This document shows, piece by piece, positions 11,663 to 23,989 of a stretch of 64,000 nucleotides of DNA. A program made the translations under genes and the position numbers. Origin of the DNA: Ahaetulla prasina (Eukaryota; Chordata; Lepidosauria; Squamata; Colubridae); assembly GCF_028640845.1 (NCBI RefSeq), contig NC_080546.1:16465520-16529519 (forward strand), written 5' to 3'. The notes below the pieces were generated by a model. That model ran no database searches and was not told where the DNA came from. It saw only the letters and a list, made by a program, of their open reading frames with translations. Positions within the stretch are counted from its first letter, which is position 1. Each line of letters starts with the position of its first letter.

Positions 11663-11925
11663 GAGATCTGCTTAATTAGATCTAGTTTTAACTGGAAAAT
11701 TCAGCATGCTGAAGAATCTACAGCAGTTTCCAGATCCTGCATTATAGATCATATCCCATTATGTTGATGGGATGTATGACATGATTCCAAGTTCATTGCC
11801 TGTTACTGATGTATCAGAAATTATTATCAGAATTTGGATTCAAAGAAGCCAAATGGGTTTGTTGAATGGGTGTTGAAAAATGAATAAGTCCTGAGATTTT
11901 TGGTAGTGAATCGTTGGTCTATTGT

Positions 11926-12254
11926 GGGCCTGATGCGGCCCGCAGGGTGCTTAGATCTGGCCCGCGGGGCTGCCCTGGAAATACAAAGGACCAGCCGGTG
12001 GTGCCTCTGCCAGCAAAAATGGAGCTCAGGAGGATTGCACGTGGCCCACCTGAGCTCCGTTTTTGGCTGTGACAGCCTCCTGCAACCCTCTGCAAGCAAA
12101 GACTGACCTCTGTTTTCGCTAGCAGAGCGCTCGAGCCACCACAGTTGCCCCTGACACAAGTGTTGTCTAGCTGACCACGCCCCTCCCTCACCCCCCCCCC
12201 AGGTCAAACACAACCCTGATGTGGCCCTCAATGAAATCGAGTTTGACATCCCTG
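11926..12254. mobile_element. hAT-like MITE, left end lost
   Basis: The right end GAAATCGAGTTTGACATCCC then TG is intact, and the interior (GATCTGGCCCGCGGGGCTGC) matches the family at 18706, 60018 and 63825. The left terminus cannot be recognised. Confidence 0.75.
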
Positions 12255-12384
12255 GTCTACGTTTTGGATAAGAAACTCTTCTTGTTTATTTTAATTTACA
12301 CTATGTCTGTTGAATGAATACATAAAAGGAATCTTGATCTGCTATTTGAATTTCTAATTAGATCTTTCTGTTTTCCAAATACAG

Positions 12385-12554
12385 CTGATCCAACTGCTTT
12401 GGGCTTTCTCGTATCTCCCTGGTCTCTTCTGCTACTTCCATCTGGCAGCGTATCGTTTACGGATAAAAATGTTTCTAATCAAGATCTGCAAGCCTTCACA
12501 GAACCAGGAGCTCTCCAAAATCGGTCCCTGTCATCTGTTTCTGATGTTGAAAAG
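12385..12554 (+). CDS. PTPN13: PTPN13 window exon 1 (A): KIND domain, N-terminal part
   Basis: The exon follows the acceptor CAAATACAG and ends at AAG|GTACAG; 170 bases, two bases finishing an Ala codon plus 56 codons, ending in phase 0. It encodes DPTALGFLVSPWSLLLLPSG and ends SVSDVEK. This is the first half of the KIND (kinase non-catalytic C-lobe-like) fold, a protein-interaction module that has lost kinase catalysis. The residues matching the start of the vertebrate protein (initiator Met and about 40 residues) are not found anywhere in the preceding 12.4 kb, so the first coding exon lies further upstream. Confidence 0.95.
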
Positions 12555-13399
12555 GTACAGCATTCTCACTCCTGATACATTTCTTTAGACTACACTTGGA
12601 AAAATGAGAAAATGATAATATACGTTAGTTACACCAGGGGTTTTCAAACTGCTTTCGGGCTGTGGAACTTGTTAAAAATAATTTCTTATAACCCTTGACC
12701 AAGAAGTAATGCTCCAGTAACAGAAAATTGACCAAGTGTGTCTTAACCTTTTTTGCCATTAGTCAAAAACAGCATGTTGACAACAGTCAACAACAACATG
12801 GAACACCGACAAGTTCTCACACAAAACACAGCTGGAAAATCCTGCCGTTTATATTATTTTTTCTTCTTCTGTGACCGTTAAGATCTGTTTTATATAGGCG
12901 TAGCTATCGTATACAAGAGTGGAGCTCACTCTGAAAACTCTCTTGCATGCTAAGCATGGAAAAGAATTTTGTTTAGTTAATTTTTAGACTGTGACTATCT
13001 AATATCTCATTTTGAATAAATGCATAAATTTTTTAAAAAATGTTATTCAAAATATAGCATCCTTCAAATGTTGTGGTATAGTTTTCCAACACTGAAAAGT
13101 GTTTTTTAGGAAAATGTCTATAAAATGAACTCATTAAAGCAATGCACAGTTTGCATAACTGTATATATAGAAGGCAAAATGTTTGCATAATTGCTTTCTA
13201 AAATAAGTAACATTTTACATGTATTTCTTTGGAGAAATATGCATCAAAATGCATACAGAATTTAGAACAGATTTTAAAGGGATTTTAAACTCTTTTCATG
13301 TTCAACCAAATTTGAGAAAATTACAACAATAAGAAGCTGAGAAATTTAAGGGCATATACCCTAAAATAAAAAAAATTGAAAGAAATTGAAACTATAAGG

Positions 13400-13700
13400 T
13401 GTCCCAAACTACTCTTAGAGGTCTTCTAGTCCAACCCCCTGCTTAGGTAGGAAACCCTACACCACTTCAGACAAATGGTTATCCAATCTCTTCTTAAAAA
13501 TTTCCAGTGTTGGAGCATTTACAACTTCTGGAGGCAAGTTGTTCCACTGATTAATTGTTCTCACTGTCAGGAAATTTCTCCTTAGTTCTAGGTTGCTTCT
13601 GTCCTTGATTAGTTTCCGCCCATTGCTTCTTGTCCTACCCTCAGGTGCTTTGGAGAATAGCTTGACTCCCTCTTCTTTGTGGCAGCCCCTGAGATCTGCA
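13400..13700 (-). mobile_element. CR1 LINE 3' end
   Basis: The complement of the CR1 C-terminal RT region, including TTTCCAGTGTTGGAGCATTT and GGAAATTTCTCCTTAGTTCT, which match the + strand copy at 34126-34800. No open frame remains. Confidence 0.85.
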
Positions 13701-13886
13701 GGTCTTCTTTCTATCTCCTTTCTAGGTCTTCTTTCTATCTCCTAAGGTCATTCCTAACTCTATTACAGAAAGCTTACCTTCGTATAGCTTGCCAATATAT
13801 ACTTTATCTGTCTTTTGATACCATCAATGTAGCTTGGGTTGAAACGCTTTCTCCGTTATCTTAATATATGCTTTTACGGAAAAGTA

Positions 13887-14271
13887 CAGGTAGTCCTTGA
13901 CATAACAATTCATTTAGTGGCCTTTCAAAGTTACAACGGCACTGAAAAAAGTGACTTATGACCGTTTTTCACACTTACAATATCCCTTTGGTCATGTGAT
14001 CAAAATTCAGATGCTTGGCAACTGACTCATAATTATGACGGTTTGCAGTGTCCTGGATTCATGAGATCACTTTCTGCAACCTTCTGACAAGCAAAATCAT
14101 CAGGGAAACCAGATTCACTTAACAACCGTGTTATTAACTTAACAACTGCAGGGTTTCACTTAACAATAGTGGCAAGAAAGGTCATAAAATGGGAGAAAAC
14201 ACATTTAACAAATGTCTCACTTATTAACAGAAATTTTGGGCTCAATTGTGGTCATAAATCGAGGACTACTT
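13887..14271. mobile_element. TA-flanked MITE, complete
   Basis: The ends are CAGGTAGTCCTTGACATAAC and ATAAATCGAGGACTACTT, preceded and followed by TA. The interior has the repeated GTTAAGTGAA/TTCACTTAAC words seen in the whole family. Confidence 0.8.
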
Positions 14272-14422
14272 ATATATTATTTATTTACGATATGTGCTTA
14301 TATTTTTTTGAGATTTGGGAATCAGCATACAAATACATTTAATTAATTAACTAATCATGAACATATGTGATTTTGTGTGACAGTATTTGTAAAGCCAGTT
14401 TGGCCTTTGTAACAAGCAGTCC

Positions 14423-14757
14423 TCATCGGCTTATATTCGAGTATATACGGCTTATACTGAGTCCCCAGTTTACCCCAGTTTTGGGGTAAAATTAGGGACC
14501 TCGGCTTATCTCGGATCGGCTTATACTCGAGTTTTTTTTCTTTTTTCACATTTTGCGGACGGAAGCCCTGCGGTGCAGTGAGAGGCGGGCGGGGGCCGCC
14601 AGCCTTCTCAGCTGAGGGAGGGAGGCTTTCCCCAACCGGTAGGTGCCTCATTTCCCACCCTCGGCTTATACTCGAGTCCCCAGTTTACCCCAGTTTTTGG
14701 GGTAAAATTAGGGACCTCGGCTTATACTCGGATCGGCTTATATTCGAGTATATACGG
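14423..14757. mobile_element. MITE of the CTTATACTCGAG family, flanked by a 90-bp duplication
   Basis: It contains repeated GGCTTATACTCGAGT and CCCAGTTTACCCCAGTTTT words at both ends (14461-14500 and 14677-14716), and a GC-rich middle (14560-14640). About 90 bases at 14340-14431 recur at 14758-14849. Confidence 0.7.
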
Positions 14758-15276
14758 TAATTAATTAACTAATCATGAAAATATGTGATTTTGTGTGACA
14801 GTGTTTGTAAAGCCAGTTTGGCCTTTGTAACAAGCAGTCCTCATCATATAATTTTTATAAGCTTAGGTCATGGCTAGGATGTGGAACATCCATGCTGCAG
14901 ATTAAGTTTTGTGTTTTTAGTGTGGCTGTTCCACTAGCAGCCTAGGCAGGTTATGATAGCCAAGCCATAATTTGATCATTACATGCCAGCTGAACCTTTA
15001 ACTGGGCAAATTACATGTACATTTCCATTCCTTGTCTTTCATTTATTTGCACATTTTTCCACTGAAGTAGAAGTTTCAGGCAAACTATAGAATATTTTTT
15101 TTCTAACACTTTTCCAACACTTTCCAAATTAAGATAAAATCACTATTCTAAGACAGGAATGTTTGTTTTAGCAAAATTAATACTTTTACCATCAAGCAAA
15201 TTTTATCTTGCATTTAGTTTTGTTCCAGTGAAAAAAACAGATTTCAGCAGAAAAATATACTTATATGTAGATGTGT

Positions 15277-15429
15277 CGGGGTGGGTTCTACTTACCTTTA
15301 CCACCAGTTTGCATCGTGCCTGCGCTTCTGCGCATGTGCAGATCGCTTTTGATGACATTTGGGTCAGTGGGTGGAGCCTCCCGCCAGTTTTACTACTGGT
15401 TCTATAGAACCGGGGGCAACCCACCATTG
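15277..15429. mobile_element. Short hAT-like MITE
   Basis: CGGGGTGGGTTCTACTTACC to GGGGGCAACCCACCATTG; nearly the same element as the one nested at 10044-10197, including the CTGCGCATGTGCAG palindrome. Confidence 0.75.
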
Positions 15430-16023
15430 ATATATGTGTACCTTATACATAGACCTGTGTGCATATACATATATGTGTGTGTTTCAATTGTTTATCAACT
15501 AATCTCAGAAGTCTGCTTTATTTTCAGCTTTTTTCTTGCAATCTGAGTGTGTTCCACAAAAATGCTAGCCACCAAAACCAATTCCCATTTATAATCACCT
15601 CCAGAAACACAATGACAGGGTTGCATGAGTCTTTTGGTTACGATTCCATCTCCAAACCAAAGAAATTGTGTACTTGGATATTTTTCTGGCAGAATGCTAG
15701 GCAGACAAAAGAATGCGTTTTTGGTCACTCTCTAAATTAGAACCGAAAGATAATAGGTTTTAAAATCAGTAACTTTCTTGCTCCAGAAAAGATTTTAAAA
15801 ATATTTGTTTAAAAAAAAGAATGAAAACATTTATGTAAGAAAACGTCTTGTGCAGCAACTGTTTCACATGATCCAATACTCATGTAGTTAAGAAGTCTGG
15901 GTGCGTTTTCAGAAAGACTGCATTTTTTGGTCTACTTCAGTCCTGTCATAAATAAATTCCTTCTTAGAATTTTTGCTACAGTGTGAATTCCACTGGTATC
16001 ATTTTGGCTGTGTTGTGTTGCAG

Positions 16024-16089
16024 GCCCACATTTATTCTCTTGGAATGACCCTTTATTGGGGAGCTGACTATGAGGTTCCAGAAAGCCAG
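16024..16089 (+). CDS. PTPN13: PTPN13 window exon 2 (B): KIND domain, middle
   Basis: A small 66-base exon of 22 codons, phase 0 at both ends, bounded by TTGCAG and GTAAGT. It encodes AHIYSLGMTLYWGADYEVPE and then SQ. The motif HIYSLGMTLYWGADYEVP corresponds to the helix that in active kinases would follow the activation segment (the D-x-WSLG region), conserved in KIND domains although catalysis is lost. It would skip in frame if omitted, but I see no evidence that it is. Confidence 0.95.
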
Positions 16090-16978
16090 GTAAGTAATGG
16101 AAAAAATAAGATAATAAGTAGTCCATGATACAGAAACTGAGGACCCAATAATGTCTTACTAAATTAACACACTTCCCCCCCGCTTTGATGCGAAACAGCA
16201 GATCAGGCTTAATAGCAGTAACTCTGAAAAGGATCTTGGAATTTTAGTGGACAACCAATTAAATATAAGCTAACTGTGCAGCGGCAGCCAAAAAAGCCAA
16301 TGCAATCCTAAATTGCATTAACAAGGGGTACAATCAAAATCAAGTGAGGCACTAATACCACTCTATAAAGCCTTAGTAAGACCACAGCTAGAATATTGCA
16401 TCCTCACTATTAAAAAGATGTTGAGACTCTAGAAAGAGCGCAGAGAAGAGCAATCAAGATGATTAGGGGAACTGGAGGCTAAAACATACAATGAAAGGTT
16501 GTAGGAACTGGGCCTGGCTAGTCTAGTGAAGAGAAGGACCAGGGGAGACATGATAGCAGTGTTCCAATATCTGAGGGGCTGTCACAGAGGAGGGGGTCAA
16601 GCTATTTTCCGAAGCAAGGCCTTCCCGGAAGGCCAGAGAAGGAAGAATGGATGGATACTGGTTGGGGTTAGGGTTAGATTCAACCTAGAAATAAAGAGAA
16701 ATTTTCTGATAGTGAGAGCAATCAACCAATGGAACAGCTTCAGAAGTTTTGCAAATGCAAATAATTTTTCTTCAGACCACCAATATTTTCTCGTGGACCA
16801 CCAGTGGTCCATGGACCACCAGTTGGTGACCATTGGTCTAGATGAGGGAAGTTGAAAACAATATATCTCAGCACACAGTTGGGAAGGTTTCGATGAAATG
16901 CATGAAAGGGAGAAGGACAATCAGACAAGGAGAGACTAACTGGATTTTTATCATACATGTATTTTTTTTTAACATCAG
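16090..16978 (+). other. Intron B-C
   Basis: 889 bases, mostly a degraded CR1 copy (16195-16845). The stretch 16772-16845 contains repeated GGACCACCA words that form a small palindrome-rich patch at the CR1 end. No other feature. Confidence 0.85.
16195..16845 (+). mobile_element. CR1 LINE, degraded RT C-terminal region
   Basis: It matches the better copy at 34126-34800 (ATGTTGAGACTCTAGAAAGA, GGGGAGACATGATAGCAGTG, TCTGATAGTGAGAGCAATCA). Frameshifts and stops break the frame. A GGGTTAGGGTTA stretch at 16667-16678 has arisen inside it. Confidence 0.85.
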
Positions 16979-17164
16979 CCAATCAAACTTGGAGATCATC
17001 TGAACAGCATCCTCCTTGGTATGTGTGAAGATATTGTGTATGCTCGTGTGTCTGTACGGACCGTTCTCGATGCCTGCAGCGCTCACATACGGAACAGCAA
17101 CTGTGCACCTTCTTTCTCATATGTAAAGCAGTTAGTCAAACTGGTTCTGGGGAGTTTGCCCGGG
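16979..17164 (+). CDS. PTPN13: PTPN13 window exon 3 (C): KIND domain, C-terminal part
   Basis: 186 bases, 62 codons, phase 0 at both ends, between ACATCAG and GTAAGT. It encodes PIKLGDHLNSILLGMCED followed by an Arg/Val-rich helix and the conserved CSAHIRNSNCAPSFSYVK segment, closing the KIND fold near residue 190 of the mammalian protein. This is one of the most conserved stretches in the window. It lies just downstream of a degraded CR1 copy (16195-16845). Confidence 0.96.
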
Positions 17165-17853
17165 GTAAGTGTTTATATTTCCTTCTATCTCCTGGATGTA
17201 GTGATTGAAAAGTTTGCCTTTCATTCTGAGGATGCTTGACAAAGGGACTTAAATTAGCAAGCCATTAAATTATTGTACAGACAATGAAAACACTGCCAAT
17301 TAACTTTGTAACCCCCTTTCAAGAACCAAGGCAAATAATTCCAATTAACATGAGCTAGTCCTGTCAACATTCTGACCAAGTTCCCCCTTTATTTACGTTA
17401 AGGAATCTGTTGCATTCCATTAGTAGCTCTCACCACTTTGATTTCTCTCAGCTTCTTCTTGAATCTTGTAAGTTATTATCTTTTTTCCTTTTCCCTTTAA
17501 TTGTATGTTCTGCAAAGATGTGAGAATCTGGGAAAAGAACTTGGCAGAAGCTGCAGTTAGAGCCCCACCTTTCAGATAAGGATTGTTCTTACAAGTTTTG
17601 GCTGTGAGTCACTGCTGTTCTGGACAACTAGTTTCTCACACCTTTCCAAATCATTCTTCTCCGGAAGTTCACCTGCTCATTTTAGTCAACTGAATGTGTG
17701 GTTTAAGGAATGTTCCCAAGAATAACATTTTTCTATTAAGTTGTTTGTAGGAGAATGACAGGAAGAGCTTGGAGGCAGAGTTAAGAGAGGAATAAGCCTA
17801 GAGTCATTACATTTCCACAAGTGGTCTAAATCCAGTCCCTCTTGAATTCAGAT

Positions 17854-18050
17854 CAGTGGTGGGATTCAGTCGGTTCTCTCCGGGTTGAGTGAACCAGTAG
17901 CGGCAACTGCGGGAGGCTCCACCCACCCACCCAGATGTAAAGAGAAACTATTGCACATGTGCAGAGGTGTGTGTGAGCGAGCAAAGCGATCATTCGCGCA
18001 GGCGCTCACATTTGCAAACCGGTAGGGAAGGTAAGTGAATCTTACCTCTG
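17854..18050. mobile_element. hAT-like MITE with exact target duplication
   Basis: CAGTGGTGGGATTCAG to ATCTTACCTCTG, flanked by exact ATTCAGAT (17846-17853 and 18051-18058). The interior is CpG-containing (AGCGATCATTCGCGCAGGCG). Confidence 0.85.
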
Positions 18051-18061
18051 ATTCAGATTAT

Positions 18062-18145
18062 AGATTAACAGAGTTGGAAGGGACCTTGTAGGTCATCTGA
18101 TCCAAGCCCCTGCCCAAGCAGACCCTACATCATTTCTGACATTCC
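18062..18145 (-). mobile_element. CR1 3' tail fragment
   Basis: AACAGAGTTGGAAGGGACCT followed by TGTAGGTCATCTGATCCAAG is the complement of the CR1 3' end. Confidence 0.75.
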
Positions 18146-18161
18146 ATTAACTCTTATCTAG

Positions 18162-18270
18162 CGCCAATTTAATACTGACCATTAGTTGATGAGATTCTTG
18201 CGTATGGGCATGGGAAATAAATCAGCTTAATTGGAGTTTATAGTGTGATCCTGGTTCTTTGCACCTGACA
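18162..18270. repeat. Unnamed interspersed repeat, copy 2
   Basis: It aligns with 11554-11662 over its length (CCAATTTAATACTGACCATT; GGAAATAAATCAGCTTAATT). Confidence 0.6.
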
Positions 18271-18527
18271 GTAATAAAGCAAATCACACTTGTATGTTCC
18301 TGTTATTGATTTAATTTGTTATATTAGACTTATGGCAGCATGGAATATAAAAACATGGTTAAAATGCCCACAATAAAAAAGACACATAATGTATTTACAT
18401 AAATTAAGCAAAAGCCACAACATAATGTCTAATACTAATAAAATAGCTAACATAATCCCATTCCAGATGGTGCACAATCTCTTCCCGAGACCATCCAGAA
18501 GAATGTAGTTTTTACTATCTTCTGGAG

Positions 18528-18662
18528 CAGAGGTCTTCAACCTTGGCAGCTTTAAGACTTGTGGACTTCAGCTCCCAGAATTCTCCAGCCAGATACGCTA
18601 GCTGGAGAATTCTGGGAGTTGAAGTCCACAAGTCTTAAAGCTGCCAAGGTTGAAGACCTCTG
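18528..18662. mobile_element. 135-bp fold-back hAT MITE, nearly perfect palindrome
   Basis: The left arm CAGAGGTCTTCAACCTTGG... and right arm ...CCAAGGTTGAAGACCTCTG pair with almost no mismatch over about 62 bases, around a short loop (CAGATACGCTA). Exact TTCTGGAG copies flank it (18520-18527 and 18663-18670). Relatives: 35918-35995, 56136-56268 and 57379-57456. Confidence 0.9.
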
Positions 18663-18705
18663 TTCTGGAGGGCCCATCCCAATGACATCAGACTAGCTTC
18701 TATAG

Positions 18706-18915
18706 CAGGGCTGTCAAATTCAAGGCCCTTGGGGTGTTTAGATCTGGCCCGCAGGGCCGCCCTGGAAATAGCAAAGGTGCTCAGGCCACCACAGGCGCCC
18801 CTGATGCAAGTGACACCGAGTTGGCCATGCCCATCCTGGCCAGGTCCCCCCTGTCCCCCCGAGGTCAAACACAACCCTGATGCAGCCCTCAAAGAAATCA
18901 AGTTTGACACCCTTG
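18706..18915. mobile_element. hAT-like MITE with exact target duplication
   Basis: CAGGGCTGTCAAATTC to GTTTGACACCCTTG, flanked by exact TTCTATAG (18698-18705 and 18916-18923). Confidence 0.9.
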
Positions 18916-19039
18916 TTCTATAGGGTGACTGTTCCAGATTTTAGAAGCCAAGATTGAAAAGCAGCACCTTGTGGAGCACAAATAGCTTTTACCAGGAGCA
19001 TTTTTTCAGATAGCTAGGCTTTCATAAAGTAAAAGTAAT

Positions 19040-19372
19040 GGTTCCCCTCACACATATGTGCTAGTCGTTCTCAACTCTAGGGGGCGGTGCTCATCTCCGT
19101 TTCAAAGCCGAAGAGCCAGTGCTGTCTGAACGTCTCTGCGGTCATCTGGCCGATATGACTAAATGCCAAAGGTGCACAGAACGGTGTTAGCTTCCCACCA
19201 AAGGTGGTCCCTATTTTTTCTACTTGCATTTTTTACGTGCTTTCGAAACTGCTAGGTTGGCAGAAGCTGGGACAAGTAACGGGAGCTCACCCCGTTACAC
19301 GGCAGCACTAGGGATTCGAACCGCTGAACTGCTGACCTCAGCATCCTAGCCCCTGAGCCACCACGTCCCCTT
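19040..19372 (-). mobile_element. Sauria SINE, near full length
   Basis: On the minus strand it starts GGGGACGTGGTGGCTCAGGG, has the B box-like GTTCGAATCCC, AACGGGGTGAGCTCCCGTTA, and the BovB-like 3' end CGACTAGCACATATGTGTGA followed by GGGAACCATTACTTTTACTT. This family is diagnostic of squamates. Confidence 0.9.
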
Positions 19373-19713
19373 TCATAAAAGAAGGCAATCCTTTAGGTGC
19401 TAGTCCTTACTAAGTCAAAAGCAGCACTTTGAATTATACCCAGAAACTCTTTCCAGAAAGTCTGTTTACATAACTAATTGGTTCTCACAGACCTGTTAAT
19501 TGCTGCATAACAAGTCTCTTTAGGTTTATATCTGCAAAAGTCACTGAAGGTAAGTATCGTGTCTTTTACTTGCACTGGAGACGTGCATCTAATATGATGA
19601 GATAACTATATGTATTATTTTCTGTTTGTTTAATCAGAAAATTAAATGAATTTTAATTTAATACTAGTCTGGCTTTTTCAGTTCTTCATGTTTTTCTTTT
19701 TTTGTTGCAATAG

Positions 19714-19801
19714 GTAGACCAGCTTTCTGGGGAGAAAAAGCTTCACACAGACAGGAGCCAGGCCATTCGAGAGAGGCTGAGAGGAAAACGACTTCCCACA
19801 G
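19714..19801 (+). CDS. PTPN13: PTPN13 window exon 4 (D): linker after KIND
   Basis: 88 bases (29 codons plus one base), between TTGCAATAG and GTAAAG, ending in phase 1. It encodes VDQLSGEKKLHTDRSQAIRE and then RLRGKRLPTG. The basic DRSQAIRERLRGKRLPTG stretch is conserved with other PTPN13 proteins, while the seven residues before it look variable. It begins the flexible linker between KIND and FERM. Confidence 0.94.
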
Positions 19802-21777
<1,976 letters not shown>

Positions 21778-22332
21778 GAAAAATGACTGATGCAGCAATT
21801 GGTTACCCGGCCCCATTTTCTCAGCAAATCGTGCTTAACAAAGGACTTAGTAAGTCATTGGAGTTCTTGTCAACCAGGGACTCATGTGGTGAAAAGGAAT
21901 TTTCTCAAACTATTGCCTCTGATTACAATTCTGGCCACGAAGACAGTACAGATAGTTGCTGTCCTTACCGATTCAGAGCTTCCAACCTGGAAAAGAAAGC
22001 CAACAATGATCCCAAACGCAAAGTATGGGCTTCTTCCTCTGATTTGTTGTGCGCAACTCATAAAGTCACAGAGGGGGACTATGTCACAGATTCTCTTAAG
22101 CACCATCATCAAGGCGGAACCATTTTAGGACGGACTTCAGGAGCTCCCATAAACAAAGAAGGCAGATATTCTGATGGGAGCATAGCCCTTGATATATTTG
22201 GCCCTCAAAAACTTGACCAAATGCTTCATGTATCAGAGACCTCAACATCGGCAGCCTTACTATGTGCCTTTGACAGGATCAAAGAGAAGCAGAAGAAATT
22301 GCAGTTGCTGAGAGAAGCCATGAACGTAGAAG
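21778..22332 (+). CDS. PTPN13: PTPN13 window exon 5 (E): long linker exon
   Basis: The longest exon here: 555 bases, 2+184 codons+1, with acceptor ATTCCAG and donor GTCAGT. It encodes a Ser-rich, probably disordered linker. Recognisable islands are LNKGLSKSLEFLS near the start, KVWASSSDLLC in the middle, GRYSDGSIALDIFGPQK near residue 130, and DRIKEKQKKLQLLREAMNVE at the end, which starts a helical region. Between the islands it diverges from mammalian PTPN13, as usual for this linker. The reading frame is open throughout. Confidence 0.96.
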
Positions 22333-22446
22333 GTCAGTAGATTTTTCTTCATATTATATTTGACATGTGACATCCTTCACATTGTCAAAATAATATATGT
22401 TTGTGGGTGAGAGACATTTCCTATTTTGCAAATTTGGTATTGAACT

Positions 22447-23262
22447 AGTAAAGGTTTCCCCTATCCAGTTGTTTCCAGGTCATCTCCATGAGGACCTGTA
22501 TACTGCACGAATCAAGAAGAGGGCCGTGAAAATATTTGCAGATCCCTCGCATCCTGGACATAAACTGTTTCAACTCCTACCCTCAAAACGACGCTATAGA
22601 GCACTGCACACCAGAACAACTAGACTTCCACGTGAGTCCCTGGTTGACAAGAACAGTTTTTTCCCAAAGGCCATCACTCTGCTAAACAAATAATTCCCTC
22701 AACACTGTCAGACTATTTACTGAATCTGCACTACTATTAATCGTTTCATAGTTCCCATCACCAATCTCTTTCCACTTATGACTGTATGACTATAACTTGT
22801 TGCTGGCAATCCTTATGACTTATATTGATATATTGATCATCAATTGTGTTGTAAATGTTGTACCTTGATGAACGTATCTTTTCTTTTATGTACACTGAGA
22901 GCATATGCACCAAGACAAATTCCTTGTGTGTCCAATCACACTTGGCCAATAAAAAATTCTATTCTATTCTATTCTATTCTATTCTATTCTATTTCTTAGG
23001 CAAGGGAGGCAGCATTGTCCAAAGACATTACCATGGTCCTGTGGCCAGCATGACCTTCCCACCAAATTTATGATGCTCCCACCAAAGTGGTACCTATTTA
23101 CCTACTCATATTGCATGCTTTTGAACTAGGTGGGCAGGAACTGAGGCAAGTAACAGAAGCTCACCCCATTGTACAGCACTAAGGTCTCGAACCTGGGCTG
23201 TTAGCTTTCCAGTTGAGAAGCTCAGTGTCTTTAACCACTGAGCCACTGTACCCACTTAGTGG
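22447..23262 (-). mobile_element. Sauria-type SINE split by a CR1 copy
   Basis: The minus-strand SINE is present as GTAAAGGTTTCCCCTATCC at 22449-22487 and resumes at 22995 (GCAAGGGAGGCAGCATTGTC), ending at the tRNA-like head near 23260. The two parts would be contiguous without 22488-22993. Confidence 0.75.
22488..22993 (+). mobile_element. CR1 LINE 3' part with (TTCTA)n tail
   Basis: It encodes the end of the RT frame (ARIKKRAVKIFADPSHPGHK then FPKAITLLNK and a stop at 22691), the 3' UTR, CACACTTGGCCAATAAAAAA and (TTCTA)n. Confidence 0.9.
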
Positions 23263-23989
23263 AAGGGACCTAAGAAAAAAATAAAATCAGTTTATAGCGT
23301 ACGTGAATCCAGCATGGGTTCCCACACTGGTTATATTCTGTTTGCACTAGACTTTATGATACAGCTTTTTTTCGCCATGATTCCTTTAATCTTTCAGCTT
23401 TGACAATTAGCCAAGTATGATCTTGCAGAGGTTTCCAGATTGCAGTTCCTGTTAGACAAAGTAGGAAGACCTATGATTTGGGGTGGTGGGATTTCCAAAT
23501 TCCCACATCCCTGAATTAGATGTTGCAGAAATCTTAAGTTAAATATGCCTATGTTTAGATACAATCTAGTTGAAAGACCATTTGCAAACATTGTGTTGAA
23601 TTCACCTTGGGGAGTATGTGCAGAATCTTGACTATCATGAACAAACATTTAGCTCTTGACATTGCCATTGGACTCTCGAGAGAACTTCATCTAAACTCAA
23701 ATGCAGCAAAGAACAGTTTTCCCCAGCTGATAATTCAACCAAAGAAATGAAGAATAGTTTTCCAAGAACACAAAAGCTCAAATAAGTAGGCACATTGTAG
23801 AATATATGTGAAACTGTCAAAAAACTCTGTATCAAATGCAAGCTCTGTTTATAAGAAAATTAATACTCAAAATTCTTGTGCCCAAAGAACAGAAAAGCCT
23901 AAAAATGTTCTTTTTGGAATAGGAGGCCAGGTTTCCAGCCGCCTCCCTATTTGTTAAGAGGCAGATTTGGCATTAGGCTAAACTTTTGA

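Larger units (their letters stand above)
1..12384 (+). other. Upstream intron of PTPN13 (3' part)
   Basis: No exon was found here on either strand. It holds hAT and TA-flanked MITEs, two tRNA-derived SINE pieces, L2-, CR1-, BovB- and Penelope-like fragments and simple repeats, listed separately. The stretches 604-1319, 1561-2330, 3476-4423, 4548-5469, 6298-6828, 6954-7417, 9273-10006, 10655-11344 and 11663-11925 look like ordinary AT-rich unique DNA in which I see no feature. An A-rich or T-rich run is present at 1006-1015, 3736-3776 and 3903-3931. Confidence 0.8.
12555..16023 (+). other. Intron A-B
   Basis: 3469 bases. It holds a possible old hAT half starting near 12636 (CAGGGGTTTTCAAACT), a CR1 3' end on the minus strand (13400-13700), a TA-flanked MITE (13887-14271), a second type of MITE flanked by a 90-bp duplication (14340-14850), and a short hAT MITE (15277-15429). 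The stretches 12750-13395, 14850-15270 and 15430-16020 show nothing recognisable. Confidence 0.85.
17165..19713 (+). other. Intron C-D
   Basis: 2549 bases. Bases 17165-17853 look unique. Then follow a hAT MITE, a CR1 tail, an unnamed repeat, a fold-back MITE, another hAT MITE and a Sauria SINE, each listed. Bases 19373-19713 show nothing recognisable apart from the splice acceptor. Confidence 0.85.

Noticed and set aside
1..12384. Search for the first coding exon and promoter of PTPN13
   Set aside because: No frame matching the expected N-terminal residues and no CpG-island promoter were found; CpG-containing patches are MITE interiors.
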